A stretch of DNA of 64,000 nucleotides from Hyphomicrobiales bacterium (GCA_002869065.1 PKTR01000002.1:434001-498000); one strand, 5' to 3'. Shown: positions 54,252 through 63,700, counted from the first letter of the stretch. Notes: generated by a model not told the origin, from the sequence alone. A program made the numbers and translations.

Positions 54252-55523
54252 GTGATCGGCAATTTTCTGACCAAACCGGTTTTTCTTCTGCTAACCGTCC
54301 CCGCCGCGATCGCGGTCGGCATCGGGCTTATGCCCCTGCCGCTCGTTTTCCTCGAAAAGATGGTCTTCGCGAGCACCTGGAAGGCGCTTCCGCTCTCCAC
54401 GGATATTGACACGGCACGCACGCTTCTGTCGGTAATCGCCACCGGCGCGATGACGGCGCTCAGCCTCGCCTACTCGCTGGTTCTGGTCGTTTTTACCCTC
54501 GCCGCCGGCAATATCGGACCGCGCCTGTTGAAGCGCTTCACCGGCGAACTGGTCAACCAGGTCACGGCCGGCATTCTCGGCGGAACGTTCCTCTATTCCC
54601 TGCTGACCATCTATTTCGTGCGCTCCGACTTCGTACCGCGCTCGGCGATCCTGGGCGCGCTCATGCTCGCGATCGTCTCGGTGATCCAACTGATCTTTTT
54701 CGTCAGGCACGTTTCGGAAAGCGTCTCCGTCGATGACGAGATCGCCAAGATCTCCGGCCGGGTCACCAAGCTGCTGGGTCGTGGCGCCAGCGACGCCGGC
54801 GAGGACATTTCCCCGGATGCCGATTTCAGCCATTCGATCACCAGCACGGCAACAGGGTATGTCGGTCGGATCGACCGGGCATCGCTGGTGACCCTCGCCG
54901 CCAAGAGCGGCATTGTGGTTCGGCTCGACGTGCCACCCGGCACCTTCGTCCAATCGGGCGACTGCCTCGTCAGGACATCCGCGGAGACCGATCAGGGGAC
55001 CGAGGAGAAAATTCTCGCCCTGATCGCAATCGACCCGTCCCGTTCGGATGACCAGACAGTCGTCTTTTCCATCAACCTCCTGGTCGAGATCGCCTTGCGT
55101 GCGTTGTCGCCGGGAACCAACGACACGTTCACCGCGCTTGCTGTTGTCGACAGCCTGTCGAAGGTCTTTGCGGAAATGGAGGGCCGCGACCGGGAGCCCG
55201 CCGCCGAATGGGACAAGGATGGCGACATTCGCCTCGTCATATCGGGCCTGACGATGAAACAGCTCATGGGACAGGCCTTTCATCCGCTGCGCCGGGCCTC
55301 ACGCGGAAACATCCTGATGGCGCAGGGTTTCGCGCGGGCCCTCGCCCGCCTCTATGTCACCGAAAGCCAGCAAATGCGGGAACTCGTCGAAAGCCATGTG
55401 GACCTGCTCGTCGCGGATCTGCGCGACACGGCCGAAATCCATATCCACGATGTGACGAGCGTCATCGAGTGCCTGCCGACACCTTTGCAGGAAACCGCCC
55501 GCAGCGAGCTTCAGGGAAACTGA
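54252..55523 (+). CDS. DUF2254 membrane protein
   Basis: 423 residues. Four N-terminal membrane helices (from residue 9; LLTVPAAIAVGIGLMPLPLVFLE, LLSVIATGAMTALSLAYSLVLVVFTLAAGNIGPRLL, VTAGILGGTFLYSLLTIYFVR, ILGALMLAIVSVIQLIFFVRHV), then a soluble domain with GYVGRIDRASLV...PPGTFVQSGD and INLLVEIALRALSPGTNDTFTALAVVDSL, the DUF2254 signature. Function unknown. It starts 46 bp after the Crp/Fnr gene and may be co-transcribed. Confidence 0.88.
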   Translation: MIGNFLTKPVFLLLTVPAAIAVGIGLMPLPLVFLEKMVFASTWKALPLSTDIDTARTLLSVIATGAMTALSLAYSLVLVVFTLAAGNIGPRLLKRFTGELVNQVTAGILGGTFLYSLLTIYFVRSDFVPRSAILGALMLAIVSVIQLIFFVRHVSESVSVDDEIAKISGRVTKLLGRGASDAGEDISPDADFSHSITSTATGYVGRIDRASLVTLAAKSGIVVRLDVPPGTFVQSGDCLVRTSAETDQGTEEKILALIAIDPSRSDDQTVVFSINLLVEIALRALSPGTNDTFTALAVVDSLSKVFAEMEGRDREPAAEWDKDGDIRLVISGLTMKQLMGQAFHPLRRASRGNILMAQGFARALARLYVTESQQMRELVESHVDLLVADLRDTAEIHIHDVTSVIECLPTPLQETARSELQGN

Positions 55524-55644
55524 AACACAACCAAGACCGCCGTCCGCGACGGGCGGAAGGCTCCCTGTCGTGCCGGCTTTCCCGAAACGGTTCGGCGCGC
55601 GAGGCCCCACCGACAAGGCCGCTGCGATCGGTTACGCAAAAGAG

Positions 55645-55684
55645 AAAGCGGACGTGCATCTCCGATGCACGTCCGCTTTGTTTT
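55645..55684. terminator. bidirectional terminator
   Basis: AAAGCGGACGTGCAT / ATGCACGTCCGCTTT, a perfect 15-bp stem (55645-55659 and 55665-55679) with a five-base loop, then GTTTTC. A's on the other side allow use by the minus-strand gene ending at 55718. Confidence 0.88.
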
Positions 55685-55717
55685 CAAGACCCGGCTCAAG
55701 GTCCGTCATTGCCCCAT

Positions 55718-55972
55718 TCAAAGCGTGGCAGCGCTTTCCTCTTCGACCGCCGCCAGAGGATCGTAGCCGAGAAACTGCAGAGCGAGGTCGATCTCCCGCA
55801 GGTCGTTGGTGGATCCGTCCTCGCTGATCATGCCGCCCTCGGTGGCAGCCCTTTGCTGGTCGCGCGCGTCGTCGCGCATCCTCAGCAGTTCCTCGATCCG
55901 TTCGTTCGGCGTGAGCGTCTTGTCGTCGAGAACGTTCGAGATCCGCTCTTTCATCGGAACATGAGTCAGCAT
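55718..55972 (-). CDS. small hypothetical acidic protein
   Basis: 84 residues, charged, no membrane segment: MLTHVPMKERISNVLDDKTLTPNERIEELLRMRDDARDQQRAATEGG ... EIDLALQFLGYDPLAAVEEE. Two amphipathic helices are likely. No family recognised. AAAGGAG sits seven bases before the ATG. It follows the DUF883 and holin-like genes in the same direction (83 bp gap), so it may share their EcfG-type promoter. Confidence 0.7.
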   Translation of the reverse strand: MLTHVPMKERISNVLDDKTLTPNERIEELLRMRDDARDQQRAATEGGMISEDGSTNDLREIDLALQFLGYDPLAAVEEESAATL

Positions 55973-56055
55973 TTCGATACTCCTTTCATTTCAGCTACGT
56001 GTTTTGCTGCCGCCGAGACCGTTTCAATCGAGCCGGCACGGCAGCACCTGTTCGA

Positions 56056-56481
56056 TCAATCCTCGGAGTCGGCACCGAGGAAGCGCTGCGAAACCAGCAG
56101 CAGACCACCAGCCGCAAGCACTGCCGCAAGGGGATGATCCTTGATCAGGCGCGGCAACGCGGTGGCTGCGGCAGACGCGCCGACCATGCCGATCGCCGGC
56201 CGTTTCCTCGCCCTCCGGCGGTCGCGGCGGTTCAGGATCGCGACAATCGCCAGAACGATCAGCGCCGTGGCAATCAGCGCCAGTGCCAGAACCATGCTGG
56301 CCGCGGCCGGGCCAATCGTTTCGGAAAGATAGAGCCCCCCACCGATCAGCGCGGCGACGTAGCCCGACAGCGCCAGCAGCAAGATCAGCGCATAGAGCAA
56401 GACGTTTCGTCGGGTCCGCCGCAGCCTGGCGCCGATATCCGACGATGCCGCGCTGATCGCGAGAGGCAGCAAGCGGTACAT
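56056..56481 (-). CDS. holin-like small membrane protein
   Basis: 141 residues with two long helices (VLLYALILLLALSGYVAALIGGGLYL; ASMVLALALIATALIVLAIVAIL), then a basic loop (NRRDRRRARKRP) and a third weak hydrophobic segment (AAVLAAGGLLLVSQRFLG). Similar proteins are annotated as phage-holin-like/YqjE types and are commonly paired with DUF883 proteins. It starts four bases after the DUF883 gene, as in yqjD-yqjE arrangements. Confidence 0.7.
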   Translation of the reverse strand: MYRLLPLAISAASSDIGARLRRTRRNVLLYALILLLALSGYVAALIGGGLYLSETIGPAAASMVLALALIATALIVLAIVAILNRRDRRRARKRPAIGMVGASAAATALPRLIKDHPLAAVLAAGGLLLVSQRFLGADSED

Positions 56482-56485
56482 GCCG

Positions 56486-56830
56486 CTACTTCCTGACCAC
56501 GAGGGCGACGAGGAAGCCGATGCCGGCGGCCACCGCGAGAGACTGCAGCGGATTCTTGCGGATACGGCGCTTCATCTGCCGTTCGAGCCGGGCATATTCG
56601 TGCTGAATGGCCTCGAGCGCGTCTTCGCTCGCCTGCAGAAGATCTTCCGCGCCTTCGCTTGCACGGGCCGAGTAGTCGCCGGCCTTTGCCTTGCCGGCCT
56701 CGGCAATGGTGCGCGCCAGATCGCCGATCTCGCCGCGAATTTTTTCCATGCGGCTCTCGAGATCCTGAACATCGGCATTGCCGGTGTCCGATTTACTCGT
56801 CGATGAGTTCGCAGAACGGGCTGTTGCCAT
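56486..56830 (-). CDS. DUF883 (ElaB/YqjD) inner-membrane ribosome-associated type protein
   Basis: 114 residues: a polar start, a long amphipathic helix with Ala/Lys/Glu (LESRMEKIRGEIGDLARTIAEAGKAKAGDYSARASEGAEDLL...), then RRIRKNPLQSLAVAAGIGFLVALVVRK, the diagnostic DUF883 C-terminal single helix (NPxxxxxxAAGxGFLxG). E. coli members bind ribosomes at the membrane in stationary phase. GGAGAAGAGACA precedes the ATG. The EcfG-type promoter at 56955-56980 points to it. Confidence 0.88.
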   Translation of the reverse strand: MATARSANSSTSKSDTGNADVQDLESRMEKIRGEIGDLARTIAEAGKAKAGDYSARASEGAEDLLQASEDALEAIQHEYARLERQMKRRIRKNPLQSLAVAAGIGFLVALVVRK

Positions 56831-56954
56831 TGTCTCTTCTCCTGTCGATTTCAGTTCCGGGTGGCCCTGGCGCCTGACGCTGTCATCATTTCCGGTGTTG
56901 TTATGTTGTTTCCACCCGGTTTCAGCGCGCGCATCCTCCCGCTCGTGTATCCAG

Positions 56955-56980
56955 AACGCGGTGCCTGGCGTTATTGTTCC
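56955..56980 (-). promoter_or_regulatory. EcfG-type promoter before the DUF883 operon
   Basis: Minus strand GGAAC (56980-56976), 17 bp, CGTT (56958-56955), 124 bp before the DUF883 ATG at 56830. Confidence 0.68.
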
Positions 56981-56990
56981 GCCAAAAAGG

Positions 56991-57016
56991 AAAAAAGCGC
57001 CGGTGTTGCCGGCGCT
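56991..57016 (-). terminator. terminator after the PRC-barrel gene
   Basis: On the minus strand AGCGCCGG / CCGGCGCT with a five-base loop, followed by six T's (56996-56991) and more T's beyond. It lies 35 bp after the PRC-barrel stop. Confidence 0.85.
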
Positions 57017-57050
57017 CTTCCCTCATTACCCTGAATTTTGCCCGGGAGAA

Positions 57051-57992
57051 TTAGCGAACGAGAACGGCGTCGCGATTCGACTTGTAGGCTTCTTCCGAGT
57101 AGGCGGTATAGGTCTCGAGCTGCGCCTGGGTGTACGGCGTGTAGATGCTCATGTCGCCGTCGACGTCCTTGAAGATATCGAGCTGCGACGCATCAAGCGC
57201 GATCGGCTTTTCGCCGATGCCGAGGAAGCCGCCAACGTCGACGATATAGGCCTCGACGTCGCCCGTGGTCGACACGATCACGTCACCGATCTCACCGATA
57301 TCCTTGTCGTTCTGACCGTAGACACGGGTGCCGATCAGGTTTTCCGCGCTCAGCGTGTCGCGATTGACGATCTTCATGCCGTCGCGAACATCGGTCACCT
57401 TGTCGTCGGTAGCCGTCACGCGCTCGTCGGTCTTGGTGACGTCGGTGCCGGACTTCTCCATCGTCTCTTCCGTCGCGGCCATGTCCGTCTTGGTCATCAT
57501 CGGCTCGCTAGTGGAGACCTTCTTCATGACCGTCGCGCGATCGAATTCCGGCGCCGATTCCAGGTCTTCCTTGGTTGCATTGATGGAGAGGATCATCTCG
57601 TCCTCATGGCGGACCCAGTTGACGCGTTCGAACGCCACCGCCACGTCCTTCTCGCCAATGCCGAGGAAGCCCCCGACGCCGACGACGATCGCGTCAGCCA
57701 TGCCGTTTTCCGACATCACGATGTCGTTGACATCGCCGATCTCGCTCATGTCGGCGCCCTTGCCGCTGTAGACGGTCTTGCCGAGCAACGAGGAGGCGAG
57801 GATCTGGCTGTCCGCAGTCCTGACGTAGCCGTTCATATGGTAGGACGGCGCCTTCCAGTTCGGGTCGATGGTGAAGACGGTGACGGTGTGGACCGTCGTT
57901 TCGGTGCCTTCGGCCGTCTTGTCCTCGGCGACGGCGGCGCCGGTCAAGATCATGGTGGCGATGGCGGTCGTGGTGAGCAGCTTGCGGATCAT
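57051..57992 (-). CDS. exported protein with two PRC-barrel domains
   Basis: 313 residues with a signal peptide (MIRKLLTTTAIATMILTGAAVA|E). Two PRC-barrel repeats: about 65-135 (ILASSLLGKTVYSG...EIGDVNDIVMSENG...VGGFLGIGEKDVAVAF) and about 215-285 (LSAENLIGTRVYGQNDKDIGEIGDVIVSTTG...VGGFLGIGEKPIALD). Each contains the same VGGFLGIGEK block, so the pair arose by duplication; a Thr/Glu/Lys-rich linker joins them. Family role: small-molecule or protein binding; common in Rhizobiales under stress control. An EcfG-type promoter lies 99-123 bp upstream. Confidence 0.9.
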   Translation of the reverse strand: MIRKLLTTTAIATMILTGAAVAEDKTAEGTETTVHTVTVFTIDPNWKAPSYHMNGYVRTADSQILASSLLGKTVYSGKGADMSEIGDVNDIVMSENGMADAIVVGVGGFLGIGEKDVAVAFERVNWVRHEDEMILSINATKEDLESAPEFDRATVMKKVSTSEPMMTKTDMAATEETMEKSGTDVTKTDERVTATDDKVTDVRDGMKIVNRDTLSAENLIGTRVYGQNDKDIGEIGDVIVSTTGDVEAYIVDVGGFLGIGEKPIALDASQLDIFKDVDGDMSIYTPYTQAQLETYTAYSEEAYKSNRDAVLVR

Positions 57993-58090
57993 GTTATGAT
58001 CTCCCTGTATGTCCCTTGTGGCGTATGAGCCGCGCCTTGCGTGTAAGTTTCCTAGGCTGACCGCAGGGCGCGGCTGTCAGACAGTGTGGA

Positions 58091-58115
58091 AACGGCCGCT
58101 GGCGGAAAAGGTTCC
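58091..58115 (-). promoter_or_regulatory. EcfG-type promoter before the PRC-barrel gene
   Basis: Minus strand GGAAC (58115-58111), 16 bp, CGTT (58094-58091), 98 bp before the ATG at 57992. Confidence 0.7.
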
Positions 58116-58482
58116 CGATCGATTGACGCGCGCCGGCAAACTCGCGGCTGCAGGGAATGGACTTTTGGAGGGTTTCCGGCACTTCAACTGACGATCGCAA
58201 CGACACGCCAAGGTCGCACCAGGAGGCTAAGCCCGACATGGCGCGCGCGGTTTTGCAGCTTTTTCAGTTCTGATCAGACGAAAGAACGGCCACCGGCGGC
58301 AGTGTGCCGCGCCAGCCGTAACGTGGCAGTGTACAGCGCCGGCCGGAACTCTGTGCCCGGCGCATCACGACAATCTGCCGGGCGCTCGCTTAGTCGACGG
58401 ACAAAAGCGCCCGCCAAGCTTTGCCCGCGTGATCGCGTTGGCGCCAAGCGCTCAGGCAACGGATCTGATTGTGGGGAGAAAA

Positions 58483-58528
58483 TGGTGCCCAGGGGCGGAA
58501 TCGAACCACCGACACGCGGATTTTCAAT
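58483..58528 (-). pseudogene. 3' half of a tRNA-Phe gene (likely attachment-site remnant)
   Basis: On the minus strand the 46 bases begin at the anticodon loop (ATTGAAAATCCGC; GAA anticodon) and run through the variable loop, T arm (GTGGTTCGATTCCGC) and acceptor strand to the encoded CCA (CCTGGGCACCA), then TTTTCTCCCC. Upstream of the anticodon the sequence no longer fits a tRNA: there is no D arm or 5' acceptor. Integrative elements often recombine in the anticodon loop of a tRNA gene and leave such a 3' copy at the far end. The element would lie to the right (higher coordinates). Confidence 0.75.
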
Positions 58529-58841
58529 TCTCGGCAAGGAAATTCCCACATCACCCCGTAAGCACCTTCAGGCCTTCAAAGTGCTGGATTTGCTGAGATA
58601 GAGTTCACATCCGTGCGCCCGCGGCATCCCCCCAGCGCCCAAGAAGACGGTACCACCAAGGTACAACGCTTGGCGTGATCGGTTACTCGAACCGCCAGCG
58701 GCGCAGTTCGCTCGCATACCATTTCCAAAGGAACTGTGTTGCTGGAAGCGGTGCAGGTCGGCTTTCAAAGCACGCTCGAACTTCAACCCCCGAAAGAAGA
58801 CATCACCGAGCATCCTCGCTGTCGGACGCGACCTGATTTTC

Positions 58842-60263
58842 TCATCGAACCTGCCACACGTGAATGACGGGCTTGTTGCTGTCGGCGTGTGGCTCCAACA
58901 CATAGAGATGGTCGCCGACGCGATCGTAGGCGATGGCACCGATGCGCTGCAGCCGCTGGTCGCCTAAGCCGAGTTCGGGCAGATCGCCGGCATTCAGCAG
59001 CAGATTGTCGTCGACCACCAGACGCGCATAGGGCTGCGGCTCGAAGGGCTCAAGCGCGCCGGTCGCGACCTTCGCGAGATCGTTCGGATCGTACAGGATG
59101 AACTGCGCCTCGAAACGATTGGACCACCAGCCGCGCACGCCGTTATGCGCTTTGCATTCCTGATAGTCTTCGCGGGGACAGGGCTGACCGCTGGCCATAC
59201 TGCAAGACCATTCTTCGCCGGACGATCCGGCAAAGACGCACGGGAACTGCGGGCCCTCAAGATTGGCGAAGCCATACCAGAAACGCTCGCCGACACCCTT
59301 TGTCCCGGCGAAAAGCACGGCGGCCTTGCCGGTTGTGGTGGTCAGCCAGGCGCCGCCCTCCCAGGAATCCGGATGCTGATAGCCTTCGAGAATCCGCGCC
59401 GGATCGAACCCCTCTTCCGAGCTTTGGTAATTGAGTAGGGTCGTCGACGCCAATTCCGTTCCCGGCCCCGGGAACACTCCCTCGTCGTCCCACGACCGAT
59501 AGGCGATCAGGCTTGGGCCCATACCCGACCAGCCGCCGTCGCGAAAACGGCCGGTCGCTAGAACGCGACCTTCGGCGAAGCGATCCGCCCAGTCTCTCGG
59601 AATTTCGAACAAATAGTCGTTGACGCTGAAAGTCGAATGGCCGGCGAGCCGCCACGGACCCTGGAAGTTCGGCCGCTCCAGATCCGGGTCGAAGACGCCA
59701 TGGGTGCCTTCGGCGATGTCCGTACCCATGTGCTGGCCGAAGGCGATGTGAACCTTTGGGCCGGTCGCCGGCGTATCGAGATATTCGAGGCCAACGCGCG
59801 GCAATTCACTGTTGCGGGCAAAGCTGGTGCCGGTGACGTTCTGCAGTTGCTGCAGGATCGTCGCTGTTGGCAAATCGTTAAGCTTGCGCGACGCACCGGG
59901 TGCCGGAATGGCAATTTCGGCGATCTGCCTGCCACTCGGCAACTGATAGGGATGCCCGGTAATGAAAAGCGACCCGGGGAAGCCGTCATCGGGACCCTTC
60001 GGGTCGCCCCCGCAGCGATAGGTCAGAGCGTGGGCACCCCAGGCAAAGCTGTTGTCCTCGTCCTCGTCGAGGGGCAGCCGGAAGGCACCGAGATAATGGA
60101 AATCATCGACCGAAACCGTTCGCGCCCCGATCTCCGGCTCCGTCGGCCGCGCGCGATCCTGTGCCAACGCACGCGCCGGTGACGTGGCGACGATTGTTGT
60201 CGCCAGAAGCAGCGCTCCGACGGTTAGAACTTCAGAAGCTGGAATCGCTGAACGCCTCGCCAT
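58842..60263 (-). CDS. secreted protein of unknown function
   Basis: 473 residues. A signal peptide or anchor spans about residues 10-35 (VLTVGALLLATTIVATSPARALA|Q). The body is rich in Gly, Trp and aromatic turns with spaced strands (FHYLGAFRLPLD, GSLFITGHPYQLPSGRQIAEIAIP, LFEIPRDWADRFAEGRVLATGRFRDGGWSGMGPSLIAYRSW, LAKVATGALEPFEPQPYARLVVDDNL, IGAIAYDRVGDHLYVLEPHAD...IHVWQVR), suggesting a beta-propeller. Cys occur at YRCGGD, FPCVF, WSCSM, QPCPRED and QECKA. I do not recognise a named family. The last of three adjacent leftward genes for exported proteins, right of the tRNA-Phe remnant. Confidence 0.65.
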   Translation of the reverse strand: MARRSAIPASEVLTVGALLLATTIVATSPARALAQDRARPTEPEIGARTVSVDDFHYLGAFRLPLDEDEDNSFAWGAHALTYRCGGDPKGPDDGFPGSLFITGHPYQLPSGRQIAEIAIPAPGASRKLNDLPTATILQQLQNVTGTSFARNSELPRVGLEYLDTPATGPKVHIAFGQHMGTDIAEGTHGVFDPDLERPNFQGPWRLAGHSTFSVNDYLFEIPRDWADRFAEGRVLATGRFRDGGWSGMGPSLIAYRSWDDEGVFPGPGTELASTTLLNYQSSEEGFDPARILEGYQHPDSWEGGAWLTTTTGKAAVLFAGTKGVGERFWYGFANLEGPQFPCVFAGSSGEEWSCSMASGQPCPREDYQECKAHNGVRGWWSNRFEAQFILYDPNDLAKVATGALEPFEPQPYARLVVDDNLLLNAGDLPELGLGDQRLQRIGAIAYDRVGDHLYVLEPHADSNKPVIHVWQVR

Positions 60264-60311
60264 GACGCTATCTCCTCGAGCACGACCGATCGGAAGGACG
60301 GCACCTGCCGG

Positions 60312-60722
60312 TCAACCGCACGGTCTCGCGGTGACACGGCAGTAAATCTCACCCGGTCGCTTCGGACGGCATTCGATGCGTTTGTTGCGGGCCTTGCTCC
60401 AATGGGAATAGCGCTCGCCATACTGGCTCCGCACCTTCTCCTCCCAGTCGCGGATGGCGAAGGTGCGGGCATTGGTCTCATTGTTCATGGTGGCGGCCTC
60501 GGTGACGTCCGACTTGCAGACGAACGCCCTGAACGGCTGCTGCGGCTGCCAGGGCCTGACCCGCGGGTCAGTAACCGGAATGATGCCGCCATCGTCCGAC
60601 TGAAACTGGACCGGACCGACTTGCCAAGAAGAGAGCGAGCCAGCGAATGTTTCATTTCCCGGGAAACTGGCGAGCGCGAGTGCAAGCAATCCGCCAAAAC
60701 CAAGTTTGGCCATCGTTTTCAT
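60312..60722 (-). CDS. small secreted protein of unknown function
   Basis: 136 residues from ATG 60722 (GGAGGTCTGCG before it). Signal peptide (MKTMAKLGFGGLLALALASFPGNETFA|G). The mature part contains FVCKSDVTEAATMNNETNARTFAIRDWEEKVRSQYGERYSHWSKARNKRIECRP and ends YCRVTARPCG; four Cys could pair. The Trp/Arg-rich 'FAIRDWEEKVRSQYGxxYxxWxxAxxKxxxC' pattern recurs in small rhizobial exported proteins, but no function is known to me. It lies 65 bp after the large gene and 48 bp before the next. Confidence 0.7.
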   Translation of the reverse strand: MKTMAKLGFGGLLALALASFPGNETFAGSLSSWQVGPVQFQSDDGGIIPVTDPRVRPWQPQQPFRAFVCKSDVTEAATMNNETNARTFAIRDWEEKVRSQYGERYSHWSKARNKRIECRPKRPGEIYCRVTARPCG

Positions 60723-60787
60723 CGCAGACCTCCGGTTTTTCCTGGCTGGCGCTTCTGAGGCTTGGAGGTTGCCAGACGAATGCATGA

Positions 60788-63700
60788 CTACTTGATGCAT
60801 TTCCGGGCAACCCTGTTCCACTTCAGTCCCTTCGGACAGCCACAGAAGAAGGCGTTCCGCTGTTTCGGAACCGGCTTGGCGATACGGCCGCCGTCGCAGA
60901 CGCAACGGTTGCCGACCACCTTGCCGAAGCGACAGGAGATTTCGACAATGCACTGCCGTTTCACCTTGTCCCAAACCTGGCCATCACGGCAGCCGCAGAA
61001 GAAAGCGTTGCGTTTGCCACGGATCGGTTTGGCAATACGGCCGCCGTCGCAGACGCAGCGGTTGCCGACCACCTTGCCGAAGCGACAGGAGATCTCGGCA
61101 ACGCATTGGCGTTTCGCCTTGTCCCAACGCTGGCCGTCGCGGCAGCCACAGAAGAACGCATCACGTTTGCCGGGCACCGGCTTGGCGATACGACCGCCGT
61201 CGCAGACGCAGCGGTTGCCGGCCACCTTGCCGAAGCGGCATGTGATCGTGGCAACGCATTGGCGTTTGCGCGGATCCCATCTCTGGGTGCCCGGGCAACT
61301 GCAGAAGTAGGCGGACTGCCGGTCGGGATCCCGTCGGGCGACCCGCCCGCCGGTGCACAGGCACTGTCCATTTCGCACCGTCCCGCCAACACAGGTGATC
61401 TGCTGGCTGGGTTCGGCGACACACTCGCCCGTTCGTTCATCGACGACGGTACCCGGCGGGCATTCCTCCTGCGACTGGGCCGGCTCGGCAACGCATTCGC
61501 CGGTCTGTTCGTCGATCACCGTCCCGGCAGGACATTCCTCATCGGAAGCGACCGGTTCGGCAACGCATGCGCCGGTCTGCTCGTCGACGACGGTCCCCGC
61601 AGGGCATTCCTCTTCCGGCTCGGCTGACCCGGCGACGCATTCGCCAGTCTGTTCATCGACCACGGTTCCGGCCGGGCATTCCTCTTCCACTTCAGCCGGC
61701 GCGGCGACGCAGTCGCCGGTGTTCTCGTCAATGATGGTCCCCGCAGGGCAATCCTCGACGGCCTGATCAGGTTGGGCCGCTTCCTCGGCGGCATCGTCGA
61801 TGTTTTCCGACACCGCCTCGAATTGCGGTGGCGATCCGCCGCGACGGATACGCGTGCTGATCGTCACGATCCTCGGATCGCCGGTCGGGACGATCTCGAT
61901 GATCCGTTCACTGCCGTCGAAAAGCGCCAGCGTGAACCTGACCTTGCGCTGATCATGGACACCTTCGCGGTCGCGGGCGACGAAGAGAAAGTTCTCCGGC
62001 CAGCTTGTCGTCCATTCGAACAGACGGCCTTCGCCGCTGAACGCGATAGCCGGATGGCCGGGCGGTATTCTGAGTGAGTTTTGGTCCGCATCCCAGGACT
62101 GGAATTCCTCCCACTCCTTCGTTGTGGCGTTGCGCCCGTAGCGGGTGATCCGCGCCTGCGTGACCCGCCGTCCATAGCCCAGACGGGCATCCAACGCGAT
62201 GTTGTCGCAGGCGGTGTTTTCCGGCTCGACGACGAATGTCCGGTTTTCGAAGAACTGCCGATCCGGATCCAGTTCATAGACGCGGTGCCTTGGATCGGCG
62301 CTGCGTTCGCACCGGATCTGGATGCCGTAGGTGTTCGGCGGCGCAATCTCGATGTAACGCGTCGTGGCATCGTCGAAATCGAGCTTGATGCGGGAGCGGA
62401 AGCGCCGGGTCTCGACCAGATCATAGCTGGCACCCAGGTCCCCTGTGCGCCAGTGAGCGACGCTTTGCCGACCGGAATACCCGTTGACCGGCGCCCGCGC
62501 ATCGATTGTACCGGCAGATCTCAGGGTTGCGGGATCGTTCCGCCAATACCCGGTCACCGGATCGTAAGCGAAGTTTTGAAGCTCCGCGCCGGTGACGGTT
62601 GCGGACCCTCCATCCGCATAGAAGACGTTGATTGCGTCGCACGCGGTCGGGCGCGGCTCGGTGATGAACAGGTCTTCAACGCTGGTGTGGAGCGTACGGA
62701 CGGCCCTGCCCCCGACAAGGCATTCGACCCGGACGCCGAAGAACGGCTTTTCGCAACTCGGCGCGATGGTCGTCGGCATCGGGCACAGACGGCGCACATT
62801 TGCGGGATCGATGGCACCTTCAGGACCGACAGCGGCGTCGATCCGCTGATCGAGTTGCCGCGCCCATCCGCCGGGCTCGCAGCCACCGTTCAGATGCTGG
62901 TTCCAGACAATCAGGGCGCGCACATTGCCGAGAAAAGCAGTCTGGCGCCGGCTCAGTTCCGTGAGTTCGGCCGCAGTGGTCGGCGGCGACGGCCCGTCGC
63001 AGGCCGATGTGCCGTTCGACAGGCCCCAGTCGGTCCAGGTCTCGATCTCATCGAGATCTTCGTAAACCCAGAATTTCGGCCTCGGCCCGGAGATCGTCGG
63101 CAATTGTTCCTGAGGATCTCCGGTCTTTCCGGAGCACTGCATCTTGAAGTTGGAGTTGCGGGTCAGGTGCGTGTTCGAGACGATGATCGCTCGCGGAAGG
63201 TCGTCGTTTCCGACGTCGGCATAACCAATGATCGGCATGAAGTGCTGGCCGCCGCGGGACACCATAATCAACGGGATATTGTTGTCGATGAAGCCCTTTA
63301 TGATCATGCGGGCGACGGTGACGTCGTTCTCCGTCTCGACCGAGAACGGCCGTGCGTCGTTACAGCCAACAACAGTGCGCCGGTTCATGTAACCGTACAT
63401 GCCGAGCCGGGCAGTCCAGATGCAAGTGTTGCCGACGCCCGCAACGTTTCCGCAGCCGCCCCTGGAGGCATTGAGCCAGGTTTCGAACTGGTTCGAAGGC
63501 GGCGAGCATTGGCCGTAGCGCGGAATGGGCGTGTTCGCGACGCCATCCTGGAAGTATCCGTCGCAGGTCGCCGTAGCGGTCGACTGGTTGAACAGGTTGC
63601 CGAAGAACACGCCGTCAGCGGCGCTCTGATCGACGGCGCCCTCCCGGCTGCGGTAGGCCTCGTACTCCGCGGCCAAATGTTCAGACGAGCCGAAATAGCC

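Larger units (their letters stand above)
57993..58841. other. long region without an intact protein gene
   Basis: 849 bp. It contains an EcfG-type promoter (58091-58115) and a partial tRNA-Phe (58483-58528), listed separately. Small frames on both strands have no ribosome site, repeat or family pattern; those at 58274-58549 and 58568-58939 (minus) run across or next to the tRNA fragment and look accidental. No integrase or transposase remnant was recognised. Confidence 0.5.

Noticed and set aside
54252-55523. Mechanosensitive channel identity for the DUF2254 protein
   Set aside because: The membrane segments and the LSPGTND block fit DUF2254; no MscS pore helix pattern was found.
58483-58528. 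A complete tRNA-Phe gene
   Set aside because: The sequence 5' of the anticodon loop (minus strand) does not form a D arm or pair with the acceptor strand.
58568-58939. Integrase or transposase remnant next to the tRNA fragment
   Set aside because: No catalytic motif, ribosome site or family pattern could be seen in any frame.
61394-61753. CRISPR-like array at the 72-bp repeats
   Set aside because: The units are in-frame coding repeats with variable linkers of the same protein.
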